A program made the position numbers and the translations under genes. From positions 4,216,001 to 4,280,000 of the forward strand of contig AP014633.1 of NCBI GenBank assembly GCA_000828835.1: DNA of 64,000 nucleotides. The letters run 5' to 3'. Below the pieces are notes generated by a model. The model was not told the origin of the DNA and ran no database searches. It worked only from the letters and a program-made list of their open reading frames with translations. This document shows positions 54,302-64,000 of this stretch, in pieces (the first letter of the stretch is position 1; the number at the start of each line of letters is the position of its first letter). The stretch is from Thioploca ingrica. GTDB taxonomy: Bacteria; Pseudomonadota; Gammaproteobacteria; Beggiatoales; Beggiatoaceae.

Positions 54302-55304
54302 ATTGATGTGCAATCTCCTGGGCCAGTTGATAGACTGCCATGGCATAATTTTTACTATGGTTGTAACGCGTAATGACGTAATAATTTTGAAATCCCAACC
54401 AGTAGGCTGGACCTTGTTCGGTTTCTAAGTCAATAAACAGACCCGAGGTATTGGCTAATTCATCACCGTGATACTTTAAGCCAAATTGTTGTAGTTGTGT
54501 TAGCGTATATTTCGGTTCAAAGGCTAATCCCAGTAAAGTGTCTAGGGCAGTGGGGTTAATTTGGGTGGCTTTGACGATGGGTTGTCCGGATTGCCAGCCG
54601 AAACGATGAAAGTAGTTAGCCACGCTACCAATAGCATCGGCATAATTATTCCAAATATCACGTCGGCCATCACCATCAAAATCAACGGCATAGCTGCGAA
54701 AACTACTGGGCATAAATTGACCAATTCCCATCGCACCGGCATATGAACCTTGTAATTGTAAAGGATCAAATCCTTCTTCCCGAGTTAATAATAAGTAATG
54801 TTCTAATTCTTCACGAAAAAAATCGGCTCGTCTTGAAGAATGAAAACTCAGCGTGACCAAAGCATCAATAACACGAAAATTGCCTTGATTTTGCCCATAA
54901 AGGGTTTCGACACCAATAATCGCTATAATAATTTGAGGAGGAACACCATAAGTCGCTTCGGCACGTTTCAGGATTGAGGCGTGGTTGTGCCAAAAGGCAA
55001 CCCCGTCGCTAATTCGCTGATCTTGGATAAAAATCCGTCGATATTGATACCAGGGTTTAGCTTTACCGGTGGGATGAGGAGTCATCGCTTTAATAATACT
55101 TTTACGTACTTTAGCGTGGTTGAATAGGTACTCTAAATAGGATTTATCAAACTGATGTCGTTCTACCATATCGGTAATAAATCTTTCTTGAGTAATCGTT
55201 TGTGCCATCGCATTGACAGCGTTTAACAACAGAACGCTCACAACCAGGATAGTTCTATTCAAAAATATTTGTATAACATTCAATAAGTTTAATTGGTTAC
55301 TCAT
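54267..55304 (-). CDS. mltB: Lytic murein transglycosylase B
   Basis: Cleaves the MurNAc-GlcNAc bond leaving a 1,6-anhydro end; periplasmic or membrane-bound. About 345 residues: an N-terminal signal segment (LLLNAVNAMAQT), the SLT/MltB core with IIAIIGVETLYGQNQGNFRVIDAL (catalytic Glu in GVETLYG), GSYAGAMGIGQFMPSSF, and DGDGRRDIWNNYADAIGSVANYF. No lipobox Cys follows the signal, so this looks soluble periplasmic rather than an outer-membrane lipoprotein as in E. coli. ATG 55304 (MSNQ) is likelier than 55313. Follows rodA by 36 bases. Confidence 0.93.
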   Translation of the reverse strand: MSNQLNLLNVIQIFLNRTILVVSVLLLNAVNAMAQTITQERFITDMVERHQFDKSYLEYLFNHAKVRKSIIKAMTPHPTGKAKPWYQYRRIFIQDQRISDGVAFWHNHASILKRAEATYGVPPQIIIAIIGVETLYGQNQGNFRVIDALVTLSFHSSRRADFFREELEHYLLLTREEGFDPLQLQGSYAGAMGIGQFMPSSFRSYAVDFDGDGRRDIWNNYADAIGSVANYFHRFGWQSGQPIVKATQINPTALDTLLGLAFEPKYTLTQLQQFGLKYHGDELANTSGLFIDLETEQGPAYWLGFQNYYVITRYNHSKNYAMAVYQLAQEIAHQYAQENSLLESN

Positions 55305-55340
55305 GTTGACCATTGATCATTGAGTGAATGATTTGTTTAA

Positions 55341-56435
55341 TTAACCCGATAAAAATCGTCGGTGAGTATGTACTGCCATGATTAATCCAAAGCCGGCCAT
55401 TAAGGTCACTAAAGAAGTTCCTCCATAGCTAATCAGCGGTAAAGGTAAACCAACTACCGGTAATAAACCGGTAACCATTCCCATATTAATAACGATATAC
55501 ACAAAAAAAGCTAAGGTTAAACTTCCGGCTAACAAGCGAGCAGCAGTGCTTTGGGCTTGCATAGCAATATATAAGCCACGTGAGATAATAAAAAGATAGA
55601 TACCCAATAAGAGTAGTATTCCCAATAGACCTAATTCTTCACTATAAACTGCAAAGATAAAATCGGTATGTCGTTCTGGTAAAAATTCCAAATGCGATTG
55701 TGTGCCATTAAGCCAACCTTTGCCATATAATCCCCCTGAACCAATCGCAATTTCAGACTGAATAATGTGATAGCCAGTTCCTAAAGGATCTTGTTCTGGA
55801 TTTAAAAAGGTAATGATGCGTTGACGTTGATAATCATGCATAAAGAACCACATGACCGGGGCACATAAGCTACTTAAAGCGAGAACCCCAAAAATGAGTT
55901 GCCAACTCAACCCAGCCAAAAAGAGAACAAACATCCCGGATGAGCCGATCAATAAGGCGGTTCCTAAATCGGGTTGTTTAATCACTAAAGCCACTGGAAT
56001 AATAGTGATAAGTATGGCAATGATTACTCGTCCATAACTCGGTGGTAAAGATTTGCCGGTCACATACCGAGTAACCATCATGGGCACAACTAATTTCATC
56101 ATTTCTGAGGGTTGAAACCGAAACAGTCCTAAATTGAGCCAACGTTGTGAACCTTTACTAATTTCCCCGATGATCAACACCAGGATCAATAAAAGCAGCC
56201 CAACGAGATATAACCAAGGTGTCCAAGCCATGACCTGTTGGGGACGAATTTGAGCCAGTACGAACATAACCACAAATCCCATCAAGAGTCGAATGATCTG
56301 GCGAATGATTAAATCCCAATCTTGATTACCAGCACTATATAAAACGACTAAACCAATTACTGATAAACTCAAAATTCCTAATAACAACAGTTTATCTAAA
56401 TGAAAAAAATGGTTACTTGTCCAGTTGGTTTGCAT
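55341..56435 (-). CDS. rodA: Rod-shape-determining SEDS glycosyltransferase RodA
   Basis: Lipid II polymerase of the side-wall elongation complex, partner of PBP2; polytopic inner-membrane protein. 364 residues with about ten helices: GSQRWLNLGLFRFQPSEMMKLVVPMM (SEDS family; key residues in QPSEMMK), IKQPDLGTALLIGSSGM (QPDLGTA motif), LPERHTDFIFAVYSEELG (conserved PE-x-x-TDFIF loop), and VVGLPLPLISYGGTSLV at the C-terminus. All SEDS signature loops are present. Follows mrdA by 78 bases. Confidence 0.96.
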   Translation of the reverse strand: MQTNWTSNHFFHLDKLLLLGILSLSVIGLVVLYSAGNQDWDLIIRQIIRLLMGFVVMFVLAQIRPQQVMAWTPWLYLVGLLLLILVLIIGEISKGSQRWLNLGLFRFQPSEMMKLVVPMMVTRYVTGKSLPPSYGRVIIAILITIIPVALVIKQPDLGTALLIGSSGMFVLFLAGLSWQLIFGVLALSSLCAPVMWFFMHDYQRQRIITFLNPEQDPLGTGYHIIQSEIAIGSGGLYGKGWLNGTQSHLEFLPERHTDFIFAVYSEELGLLGILLLLGIYLFIISRGLYIAMQAQSTAARLLAGSLTLAFFVYIVINMGMVTGLLPVVGLPLPLISYGGTSLVTLMAGFGLIMAVHTHRRFLSG

Positions 56436-56513
56436 TTCAAATTTTGCTTAATGAGGGGGTTGTTACTTAACCATAAAATAAACTCTTCATTCCGGTCTAT
56501 CTATCCGGAAGTA

Positions 56514-58400
56514 TTAGGGAGAATTTTTAGTAGCCACTTGTAAGGATGGTTTGCGTAATAGGTAATAATCCATCACTTGTTTAGCGATAGGCGCAGCGGT
56601 TTTACTTCCCCCACCTCCATTTTCCACAATGATGGCTAGGGCAATGCGTGGCTCATCTAAGGGTGCAAATGCTACAAATAAAGCATGATCTTGAAATTTT
56701 TTAGCGATTCGCTTGGCATTATAGCGTTCATTTTGCTTGATAGTGATCACCTGCGCGGTGCCGGTTTTACCCGCTAAGTAATAAGGTGAGTGCAACCCGA
56801 TTTTACCCGCAGTTCCTCTAGAACCATGCACAACCGCTTTCATGCCACCAATAGCGGCATCCCAATAGGATTCTTGTTTGAGAGAGAGCGTTTCTTGGTG
56901 GGTCGGTACTAAACTGATTTCATTGAAGCTTTCTTCTTCTTCCATAGCAAAAACCACGCGCGGTTGTTTAAATTGACCACGAGCGCTTAGAGTTGCGGTA
57001 GCTACCGCTAATTGCAGGGGAGTCGTTAACATATATCCTTGCCCAATCCCAGCGATAATCGTTTCACCGGCATACCATTGTTTATCAAGCACAAGTAATT
57101 TTTGTTTCCATTCTGGAGAAGGAATTAATCCGCTTAACTCACCACTGATATCAATACCCGTTTTTTTACCGAAGCTAAATCGGGTTAAGAAACTATATAA
57201 CCGGTCTATTCCGAGATCATAAGCTAAGTCGTAAAAATAGACATCACAAGATTGTTCTATCGCACTATGTAAATTCATACTACCGTGTCCGCTTTTTTTC
57301 CAATCTCGATAGCGGTGACTTTGACCTTTGAGGCTATACCAACCTCGGCACCAAGTTCGACTTCGTTCGGTTCTGACACCATATTCTAAGCCGGCTAAGC
57401 CGGTAAAGGGTTTGATCGTCGAACCCGGTGGGTATTGTCCACGGATAGCGCGATTAAATAAAGGTCGATCGGGAGAATCTCGGAGTTCTCGATAAGTTTT
57501 AACGTCAATCCCATCGACAAATAAATTCGGATCATAGTAGGGCATACTCACCAAAGCTAACACACCACCACTATTGGGTTCAATGGCGACTATTGCAGCA
57601 CGGTGCTGCGCAACCAAGCTTTCCGCATATTGTTGTAAATCGATATCGATATTGAGATAAAGATTTTTACCGGGAACCGAAGGCATACTTTCTAAAATCC
57701 GAACGGTACGCCCTTGAACATTGGTCTCAACATGTTGAAAACCCGTTTTACCATGAAGTTCTTTTTCATAGTATCCCTCTACGCCGGTTTTACCGATATA
57801 ATCACTACCCATATAATTAGATTGATCGATTATCTCCAGTTCATGTTCGTTAATGCGACCCACATAACCAATCATGTGAACCCCAATGGGTCCTAATGGA
57901 TAATAGCGATTTAGATTAGAACTAATTTGCACCCCATTAAAGCGATAATTTTGCACGGAGAAACGATCTTTTTCTTCTTCAGTTAAGCGATAACGTAACG
58001 GAACCGGAATAAAACTTCGAGTTTGCTGCAAGCGTTTCTTAAACTGAGCGATATCGGTTTCATTGATGGCGATAATTTGACTTAATTCATTGAGTGTTTT
58101 ATCCATATCTTTGATTTGTTCTGGAATAATTTCCAAACTATAGGAAACTCGATTATTCGCGAGTAATACCCCATTGCGATCATAGATAAGACCTCGATTT
58201 GGCGGTAATGGCCTTATTTTTAAACGGTTATTTTCGGATAAAGTGGTATAGCGTTCATGGGCAACGACCTGTAAAAAAATTAATCGTCCTATAATAAGCA
58301 AAATCGCTACAATAACGGCTATCCACGCGATGATGACTCGATGGTAGAAAATTTGATTTTCATTAATTGAATCTTTTAGTATGAATCGAGTTGATAACAT
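56514..58400 (-). CDS. mrdA: Penicillin-binding protein 2 (elongation transpeptidase)
   Basis: Class B PBP, transpeptidase partner of RodA. 628 residues: cytoplasmic start, a TM near 25-45 (VIIAWIAVIVAILLIIGRLIFL), a dimerisation/pedestal domain containing PPNRGLIYDRNGVLLANN, then the transpeptidase domain with PPGSTIKPF (Ser-x-x-Lys), IEQSCDVYFYDLA (S-x-D/N motif as SCD) and LAGKTGTAQV (KTG). Length and motif order fit PBP2, not FtsI. Located 71 bases after mreD, upstream of rodA. Confidence 0.96.
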   Translation of the reverse strand: MLSTRFILKDSINENQIFYHRVIIAWIAVIVAILLIIGRLIFLQVVAHERYTTLSENNRLKIRPLPPNRGLIYDRNGVLLANNRVSYSLEIIPEQIKDMDKTLNELSQIIAINETDIAQFKKRLQQTRSFIPVPLRYRLTEEEKDRFSVQNYRFNGVQISSNLNRYYPLGPIGVHMIGYVGRINEHELEIIDQSNYMGSDYIGKTGVEGYYEKELHGKTGFQHVETNVQGRTVRILESMPSVPGKNLYLNIDIDLQQYAESLVAQHRAAIVAIEPNSGGVLALVSMPYYDPNLFVDGIDVKTYRELRDSPDRPLFNRAIRGQYPPGSTIKPFTGLAGLEYGVRTERSRTWCRGWYSLKGQSHRYRDWKKSGHGSMNLHSAIEQSCDVYFYDLAYDLGIDRLYSFLTRFSFGKKTGIDISGELSGLIPSPEWKQKLLVLDKQWYAGETIIAGIGQGYMLTTPLQLAVATATLSARGQFKQPRVVFAMEEEESFNEISLVPTHQETLSLKQESYWDAAIGGMKAVVHGSRGTAGKIGLHSPYYLAGKTGTAQVITIKQNERYNAKRIAKKFQDHALFVAFAPLDEPRIALAIIVENGGGGSKTAAPIAKQVMDYYLLRKPSLQVATKNSP

Positions 58401-58471
58401 TTTTTAACAACCGGGTGGCTCGGTAAATTGATGGAACCCATGGCGGTTAGATTTCCTCAACCGGCTAGCCG

Positions 58472-58960
58472 TTAAGAAACCTGGTAAAATCGCCGCAGAT
58501 CTCGTAATAAAATAAATACCCATGGCCATAGCAACATACTCGTTAACGCCGGATAAATAAATGACCCATCTACCAGTGGTTGACCCTGAATACCGCGTAT
58601 CCAGGCTATAAGTAATTGATCTAAAGTAATGAGCACCAATACACCGATGGCTTGTTGCCATAATGGAAACAAGCGAATGCGACGGTGTAATTTCACACTA
58701 ATATAAGCAATTAGGCATAAGCTCAAGGCCTGTTGTCCTAATAAAGTTTCATTGAGTACATCACTGGTCAGGCCAATTAACCAACCGGTGGCTATCCCGA
58801 TACGTTGAGGAATAGCTATACACCAATAGATCAGAACTAAAGCGACCCAATCTGGGCGCCATACACCTGCCCAACTGGGTAGCGGCATAATCGCCAGCAT
58901 AAAGCTCACCACAAAACTGAGAATAATAATCCAGCCACCATGATGTCGTTCTAAGCTCAT
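58472..58960 (-). CDS. mreD: Rod shape-determining protein MreD
   Basis: Small polytopic membrane component of the elongasome. 162 residues, about five hydrophobic segments: ILSFVVSFMLAIMPLP at the start, WRPDWVALVLIYWCIAIPQRIGIATGWLIGL (the P-D-W and G-W-L-x-G pattern of MreD), and LIAWIRGIQGQPLVDGSFIYPALTSMLLWP. MreD is poorly conserved, so position between mreC and mrdA strengthens the call. 42 bases after mreC. Confidence 0.9.
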   Translation of the reverse strand: MSLERHHGGWIIILSFVVSFMLAIMPLPSWAGVWRPDWVALVLIYWCIAIPQRIGIATGWLIGLTSDVLNETLLGQQALSLCLIAYISVKLHRRIRLFPLWQQAIGVLVLITLDQLLIAWIRGIQGQPLVDGSFIYPALTSMLLWPWVFILLRDLRRFYQVS

Positions 58961-59002
58961 ATCATCGATAGTTGCAGAGTTAAGAACTGAAAATAACTTG
59001 TG

Positions 59003-59896
59003 TTAATGAGTTAATAGCGTTTCTTTACTTTTCTCACAAGTTTTAGCATTCATTTGCTCTTCTGTCCAAACCAGTAACACTTCACGATTACGTTCTAGGG
59101 CTGAACTAGGAATAGCTTGTACTTGAGCATGTGGCGTTCCTATGTCAGGATTGATTTCAACCACAGTGCCCACCGGGTAATCTTTAGGAAAGTGTCCCCC
59201 GGAACCAGAGGTAACAATTAAATCACCCACTTTAATACCCATATTGAGTCCCGTATTAGATAAATAGAGTAAAGACAAACGATTAACCACCCCCTCGCCT
59301 TTAGCTACACTTCGTAATCCCGTTCCTACAACTTGGACGGGTAATTCATGGCTTGGATCAGTGATCAGCGTCACCACACTTGTAAAAGGGCCTAAACGGG
59401 TGACTTGCCCTACTATCCCATAGGCATCTATAACCGGTTGATTAAGACAAACTTTATCCTGTTCACCTTTATCAATGAGTATTTTTCTTTTGGAAGGATC
59501 TAAAGAGTCTAATTCAACCGCCAATACTTCTGCTACTTGGGTCTTTTCACCCGTTTTCATTGAAGAACCGAGTAATCGCCTCAGCCGAGCATTTTCATTT
59601 TTTAGGGCTTCAAATTTTTGTAAAGTGGCTTGTAAATATAAATTTTCTTCATGTAATTTATTTCTTTCATTAATGAGTTGAGAGTGACTACTGGCGGTGA
59701 CCGATAACCATTGTCCGGCTCTTACCGGTAAATCCACTAAATATTGAACCGGATAAACTAATGCCAATAAATGAGCACGTGCTATTTCTAAATAACTCCA
59801 TTGGTAGCGATCCGCAAACATTAAAAAAATGGAAGCCACAACCAATAAGCTCAATTGTAAAGAAAGTGGTTGCACGTTTTTAAGTAAATATTTCAT
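59003..59896 (-). CDS. mreC: Rod shape-determining protein MreC
   Basis: Periplasmic scaffold linking MreB/MreD to PBP2. 297 residues: N-terminal TM (LQLSLLVVASIFLMF), a coiled coil with heptad pattern (INERNKLHEENLYLQATLQKFEALKNENARL, about 80-115), then the beta-rich MreC domain with KRKILIDKGEQD, VIDAYGIVGQVTRLGPFTSVVTLITDP and VGDLIVTSGSGGHFPKDYPVG. Standard length. 53 bases downstream of mreB. Confidence 0.95.
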   Translation of the reverse strand: MKYLLKNVQPLSLQLSLLVVASIFLMFADRYQWSYLEIARAHLLALVYPVQYLVDLPVRAGQWLSVTASSHSQLINERNKLHEENLYLQATLQKFEALKNENARLRRLLGSSMKTGEKTQVAEVLAVELDSLDPSKRKILIDKGEQDKVCLNQPVIDAYGIVGQVTRLGPFTSVVTLITDPSHELPVQVVGTGLRSVAKGEGVVNRLSLLYLSNTGLNMGIKVGDLIVTSGSGGHFPKDYPVGTVVEINPDIGTPHAQVQAIPSSALERNREVLLVWTEEQMNAKTCEKSKETLLTH

Positions 59897-59949
59897 GGTT
59901 TACCAAACAATTTTTTGAAGATAACCACCGATTTCCTGGTCTTAGATGA

Positions 59950-61366
<1,417 letters not shown>

Positions 61367-61654
61367 ATGTCTCTGCAAAAAGCAGAAGTCGAAAAAATTG
61401 CTCATTTAGCGCGTATTTCTTTAAGTGAAGCGGATATTCCGCTTTACACCCATCATCTTTCTAATATATTAGCTTTTGTTGAACAAATGAATCGGGTTGA
61501 CACCGATTCACTTACCCCCATGGCACATCCATTGGAGGCAACCGCTAGACTACGTCCTGATATTGTGTCGGAAACTAACCAACGCGACCATTTTCAAACG
61601 ATTGCACCTCAAGTTGAAGCGGGGTTGTATTTAGTTCCCAAAGTGATTGAGTAA
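61367..61654 (+). CDS. gatC: Asp/Glu-tRNA(Asn/Gln) amidotransferase subunit C
   Basis: Small belt subunit of the GatCAB amidotransferase that converts misacylated Glu-tRNA-Gln (and Asp-tRNA-Asn) to the correct forms. 95 residues: [17 protein letters not shown] at the start, [27 protein letters not shown] and RLRPDIV, all typical. ATG 61367 is chosen over 61355 since GGAG is six bases upstream and the length is then the usual 95. Divergent from mreB; gatA follows after 92 bases. Confidence 0.95.
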   Translation: MSLQKAEVEKIAHLARISLSEADIPLYTHHLSNILAFVEQMNRVDTDSLTPMAHPLEATARLRPDIVSETNQRDHFQTIAPQVEAGLYLVPKVIE

Positions 61655-61746
61655 GCCATTATCGATTAGCAATTTATTTTGCTGACCTTATTAATTGAGT
61701 GACGATTGATAATAACAGCAAATAGGAATAATTAACTTGACTGACT

Positions 61747-63201
61747 ATGCATAATAAAACCCTTACTGAACTTGCACAGGCATTACAACAACGTCAATGC
61801 TCAAGTGTTGAATTAACACGTTATTTTTTAGACCGAATTGAACGCTACAATGCCCAGTTGAACAGTTTTATTACCGTTACGGCTGAAATCGCTTTGGCAC
61901 AAGCTCACACCGCTGATCAGCGGTTACAATCCGGGAAAGCTGACTGGCTCACGGGTATTCCTATGGCTCACAAAGATATTTTTTGTACTCAAGGAATCAA
62001 AACTTCCTGTGGCTCTAAGATGTTAGACAATTTTATTGCTCCTTACAATGCGACCGTCGTAGAAAAATGTCAAGCGGCTGGTTTAGTCATGTTGGGTAAA
62101 ACCAATATGGATGAATTTGCTATGGGTTCTTCTAATGAAACCAGCTATTATGGCCCCGTAAAAAATCCTTGGGATTTACAAGCCGTACCCGGCGGTTCAT
62201 CGGGAGGGTCTGCCGCTGCAGTGGCTGCCCGCCTAGCACCGATTGCCACCGGTACCGATACGGGCGGGTCGATTCGGCAACCCGCTGCTTTGTGTGGGTT
62301 AACTGGCCTAAAACCCACTTATAGCCTAGTATCACGTTACGGTATGATTGCCTTTGCTTCAAGTCTTGATCAAGGTGGGCCAATTGGATTGACTGCTCAA
62401 GACGTCGCTTTATTATTAAATGTGCTAGCGGATTTTGATCCCCGTGATTCGACTTCGCTGGCTCATCCATCCGAAGATTATCAGAGCCATTTAAATGACA
62501 GTATTGCCGGTATAAAAATTGGGTTACCTCAAGAATATTTTGGTGAAGGTTTATCAAGCGATATTGGCCAAGTATTAGACGTTGCCATCAAAGAACTCGA
62601 ACAAGCTGGCGCCACTTTCCATGATATCCATTTACCGAATACCGCCTTAGCCGTTCCCGCTTATTATATCATTGCGCCAGCAGAATGTTCTTCTAATTTA
62701 TCCCGTTTTGATGGAGTACGGTTTGGTTACCGTTGTCAAGATCCAACGGATATTATTGATTTATATAAACGTTCTCGAGGCGAAGGTTTTGGTGCGGAAG
62801 TGAAACGTCGAATTATAATAGGAACTTATGCGTTATCGGCCGGTTATTATGATGCCTATTATCTTCAAGCCCAGAAAATTCGTCGATTAATTAGTCAGGA
62901 TTTTGCCGCTGCTTTTAAAGAAGTGGATATTATTTTAGGACCAACTTCACCGACCACGGCTTTTAATTTAGGTGAAAAAACCGATGATCCTGTTAAGATG
63001 TATTTATCTGATATTTATACAATTCCAGTTAATTTAGCGGGGCTACCAGCTTTATCGATACCGGTCGGTTTTGTCAAGCAACGTCCTGTGGGCATGCAAT
63101 TAATCGGTAATTATTTACGCGAAGCGCAATTGTTAAATATTGCTCATCAGTATCAACAACGCACCGCTTGGCATAGACAAATACCACCCCAATTTGCTTA
63201 A
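61747..63201 (+). CDS. gatA: Asp/Glu-tRNA(Asn/Gln) amidotransferase subunit A
   Basis: Amidase-signature subunit that releases ammonia from glutamine for GatB. 484 residues, normal length. Seen: [23 protein letters not shown] (catalytic Lys in HKD), [15 protein letters not shown], and the signature [39 protein letters not shown] containing the cis-Ser and nucleophilic Ser of the Ser-cisSer-Lys triad. Only a weak ribosome site precedes ATG 61747. GatB is 400 bases downstream rather than directly adjacent, because of the small antisense gene. Confidence 0.97.
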   Translation: MHNKTLTELAQALQQRQCSSVELTRYFLDRIERYNAQLNSFITVTAEIALAQAHTADQRLQSGKADWLTGIPMAHKDIFCTQGIKTSCGSKMLDNFIAPYNATVVEKCQAAGLVMLGKTNMDEFAMGSSNETSYYGPVKNPWDLQAVPGGSSGGSAAAVAARLAPIATGTDTGGSIRQPAALCGLTGLKPTYSLVSRYGMIAFASSLDQGGPIGLTAQDVALLLNVLADFDPRDSTSLAHPSEDYQSHLNDSIAGIKIGLPQEYFGEGLSSDIGQVLDVAIKELEQAGATFHDIHLPNTALAVPAYYIIAPAECSSNLSRFDGVRFGYRCQDPTDIIDLYKRSRGEGFGAEVKRRIIIGTYALSAGYYDAYYLQAQKIRRLISQDFAAAFKEVDIILGPTSPTTAFNLGEKTDDPVKMYLSDIYTIPVNLAGLPALSIPVGFVKQRPVGMQLIGNYLREAQLLNIAHQYQQRTAWHRQIPPQFA

Positions 63202-63235
63202 CAATGATTGAGTGGTTGGTTGATGAAACCTAACT

Positions 63236-63276
63236 AAAAAACCCTCCCTTCCTAAAAAACTCAGGAAAGCGGAGGG
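63236..63276 (-). terminator. Intrinsic terminator of the 46-residue antisense gene
   Basis: Read on the minus strand: CCCTCC-GC-TTTCCT, a loop, AGGAAGGGAGGG, then TTTTTT (63241 down to 63236). Strong stem plus T run, about 45 bases past the stop of the small gene. On the plus strand no T run follows, so it does not look like a gatA terminator. Confidence 0.8.
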
Positions 63277-63318
63277 AATAGCTAATCAAAGGTAAAGAAA
63301 TCAAATTCAATGAGTATC

Positions 63319-63459
63319 TTAGTGATTCACACTGGCTAGAGTTAAATACTTAACAGTGGATATCAGCGCTTGATACAAACCGTAGCTAAACAAACTTAAA
63401 AGCGCACTGTAATTCACTATCATAATCAAATAAGGAAGGTTTTCTATTAACGTTCTCAT
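63319..63459 (-). CDS. 46-residue putative membrane peptide between gatA and gatB
   Basis: Family not recognised. ATG 63459 to TAA 63319 encodes 46 residues with a long hydrophobic centre (LPYLIMIVNYSALLSLFSYGLYQALI, about residues 8-33), a likely single transmembrane helix, followed by TVKYLTLASVNH. Supporting evidence for a real gene: GAGGAA seven to eight bases before the ATG and a strong intrinsic terminator on the same strand about 45 bases past the stop. It is antisense to the gatA-gatB spacer. Small hydrophobic peptides can be toxins or regulators; no function is claimed. Confidence 0.6.
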   Translation of the reverse strand: MRTLIENLPYLIMIVNYSALLSLFSYGLYQALISTVKYLTLASVNH

Positions 63460-63604
63460 AAATAATTCCTCTAATAAATGTCAAGTTCGATTATGATAGT
63501 GTGTTATGATGACAAATGTATGACAATTCTTAATTAAGTACTCATTTTTAAATTTTCGTGACCCATTCAGTAATAATTAATCAGTTAAATTAAGAGGAAT
63601 TTAT

Positions 63605-64000
63605 ATGGCATGGGAAGTGGTGATTGGCTTAGAAGTTCATGCGCAGTTAGCTACCAAAAGTAAAATTTTCTCTGGTGCGGCAACTGCTTATGGTGCGCCT
63701 CCCAATACTCAAGCCTGTGCAGTTGATTTAGGATTACCCGGTGTATTACCGGTCTTAAACGCAGCCGCTGTCAGAATGGCGTGTAAATTTGGGTTAGCTG
63801 TTGGCGCAACCGTCGCAACCCGTTCCGTATTTGCCAGAAAAAATTATTTTTATCCTGATTTACCGAAAGGATATCAAATTAGTCAATATGAATTGCCAAT
63901 TGTTCAAACCGGGCAATTAAAAATTGAAGTCGATGGGATAGAAAAAATCATTGGCATCACTCGCGCTCATTTAGAAGAAGATGCCGGTAAATCGTTACAT
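63605..64000 (+). CDS. gatB: Asp/Glu-tRNA(Asn/Gln) amidotransferase subunit B, partial (3' end outside window)
   Basis: Kinase/amidotransferase subunit of GatCAB. The window holds the first 132 residues: [33 protein letters not shown], and the [21 protein letters not shown] segment with conserved YPDLPKGYQ, diagnostic for GatB, followed by [13 protein letters not shown] (conserved). AGAGGAA lies eight bases before ATG 63605. Separated from gatA by a 403-base spacer containing the antisense small gene, so it may need its own promoter. Confidence 0.97.
   Translation, partial: MAWEVVIGLEVHAQLATKSKIFSGAATAYGAPPNTQACAVDLGLPGVLPVLNAAAVRMACKFGLAVGATVATRSVFARKNYFYPDLPKGYQISQYELPIVQTGQLKIEVDGIEKIIGITRAHLEEDAGKSLH

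Overview
The window looks like chromosome from a Gram-negative, low-GC gammaproteobacterium. Evidence seen: heptose/LPS genes (gmhB, a GT9 heptosyltransferase), a gatCAB operon divergent from mreBCD (an order known from gammaproteobacteria such as Pseudomonas), a homodimeric-type aceE, many short intergenic hairpin repeats, Uma2-type nucleases, a STAND ATPase with WD40 repeats and giant secreted LRR proteins. That mix recalls the large sulfur bacteria (Beggiatoa/Thioploca/Thiomargarita, Thiotrichales). The taxonomic placement is inference from gene content, not a search result.

Layout. 1-3.1 kb: divergent bioF/bioD, gmhB, and a membrane-anchored zinc-ribbon/FGE-sulfatase protein. 3.1-3.5 kb: a GC-rich structured intergenic island. 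3.5-10.5 kb: proS, pbpC (PBP1C) and a secreted M1-peptidase/ChaN/PDZ fusion. 11-18.2 kb: glycogen region with two different glgA genes and a GH57 enzyme, interrupted by a GT9 transferase and an extraordinary Met-Tyr-Gly repeat protein. 18.5-20.1 kb: divergent EamA transporter and AlkD-like protein. 20.2-25.3 kb: giant secreted LRR protein A. 25.5-27 kb: two PD-(D/E)XK-type proteins and an orphan VapB antitoxin. 27.1-31.1 kb: aceF and aceE. 31.2-34.4 kb: a frameshifted radical SAM pseudogene followed by an intact multidomain radical SAM protein. 34.5-39.8 kb: Uma2 nuclease, DUF4062-like/STAND/TM/14xWD40 protein and a small TPR-like protein. 39.9-50.6 kb: giant secreted proteins B and C, which share their C-terminal half with A. 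51-61 kb: a cell-elongation operon (mreB, mreC, mreD, mrdA, rodA, mltB, rlpA, dacA, dat, ybeD), all on the minus strand. 61.4-64 kb: gatC, gatA, a 46-residue antisense membrane-peptide gene with its own terminator, and gatB running off the end.

How the genes fit together: the 51-61 kb block makes and remodels side-wall peptidoglycan; pbpC adds another glycan polymerase. The 11-18 kb block synthesises and trims alpha-glucan storage polymer. The accessory parts (20-27 kb, 31-51 kb) hold large surface or secreted proteins, signalling/defence-like proteins and most of the intergenic hairpin families. No tRNA, rRNA, complete IS element, prophage or CRISPR array was recognised. The observations most worth following up are the MYG-repeat protein, the three giant proteins with a common C-terminal module, the membrane-spanning STAND/WD40 protein, the antisense micro-gene inside gatCAB, and a hairpin repeat family whose stems co-vary.
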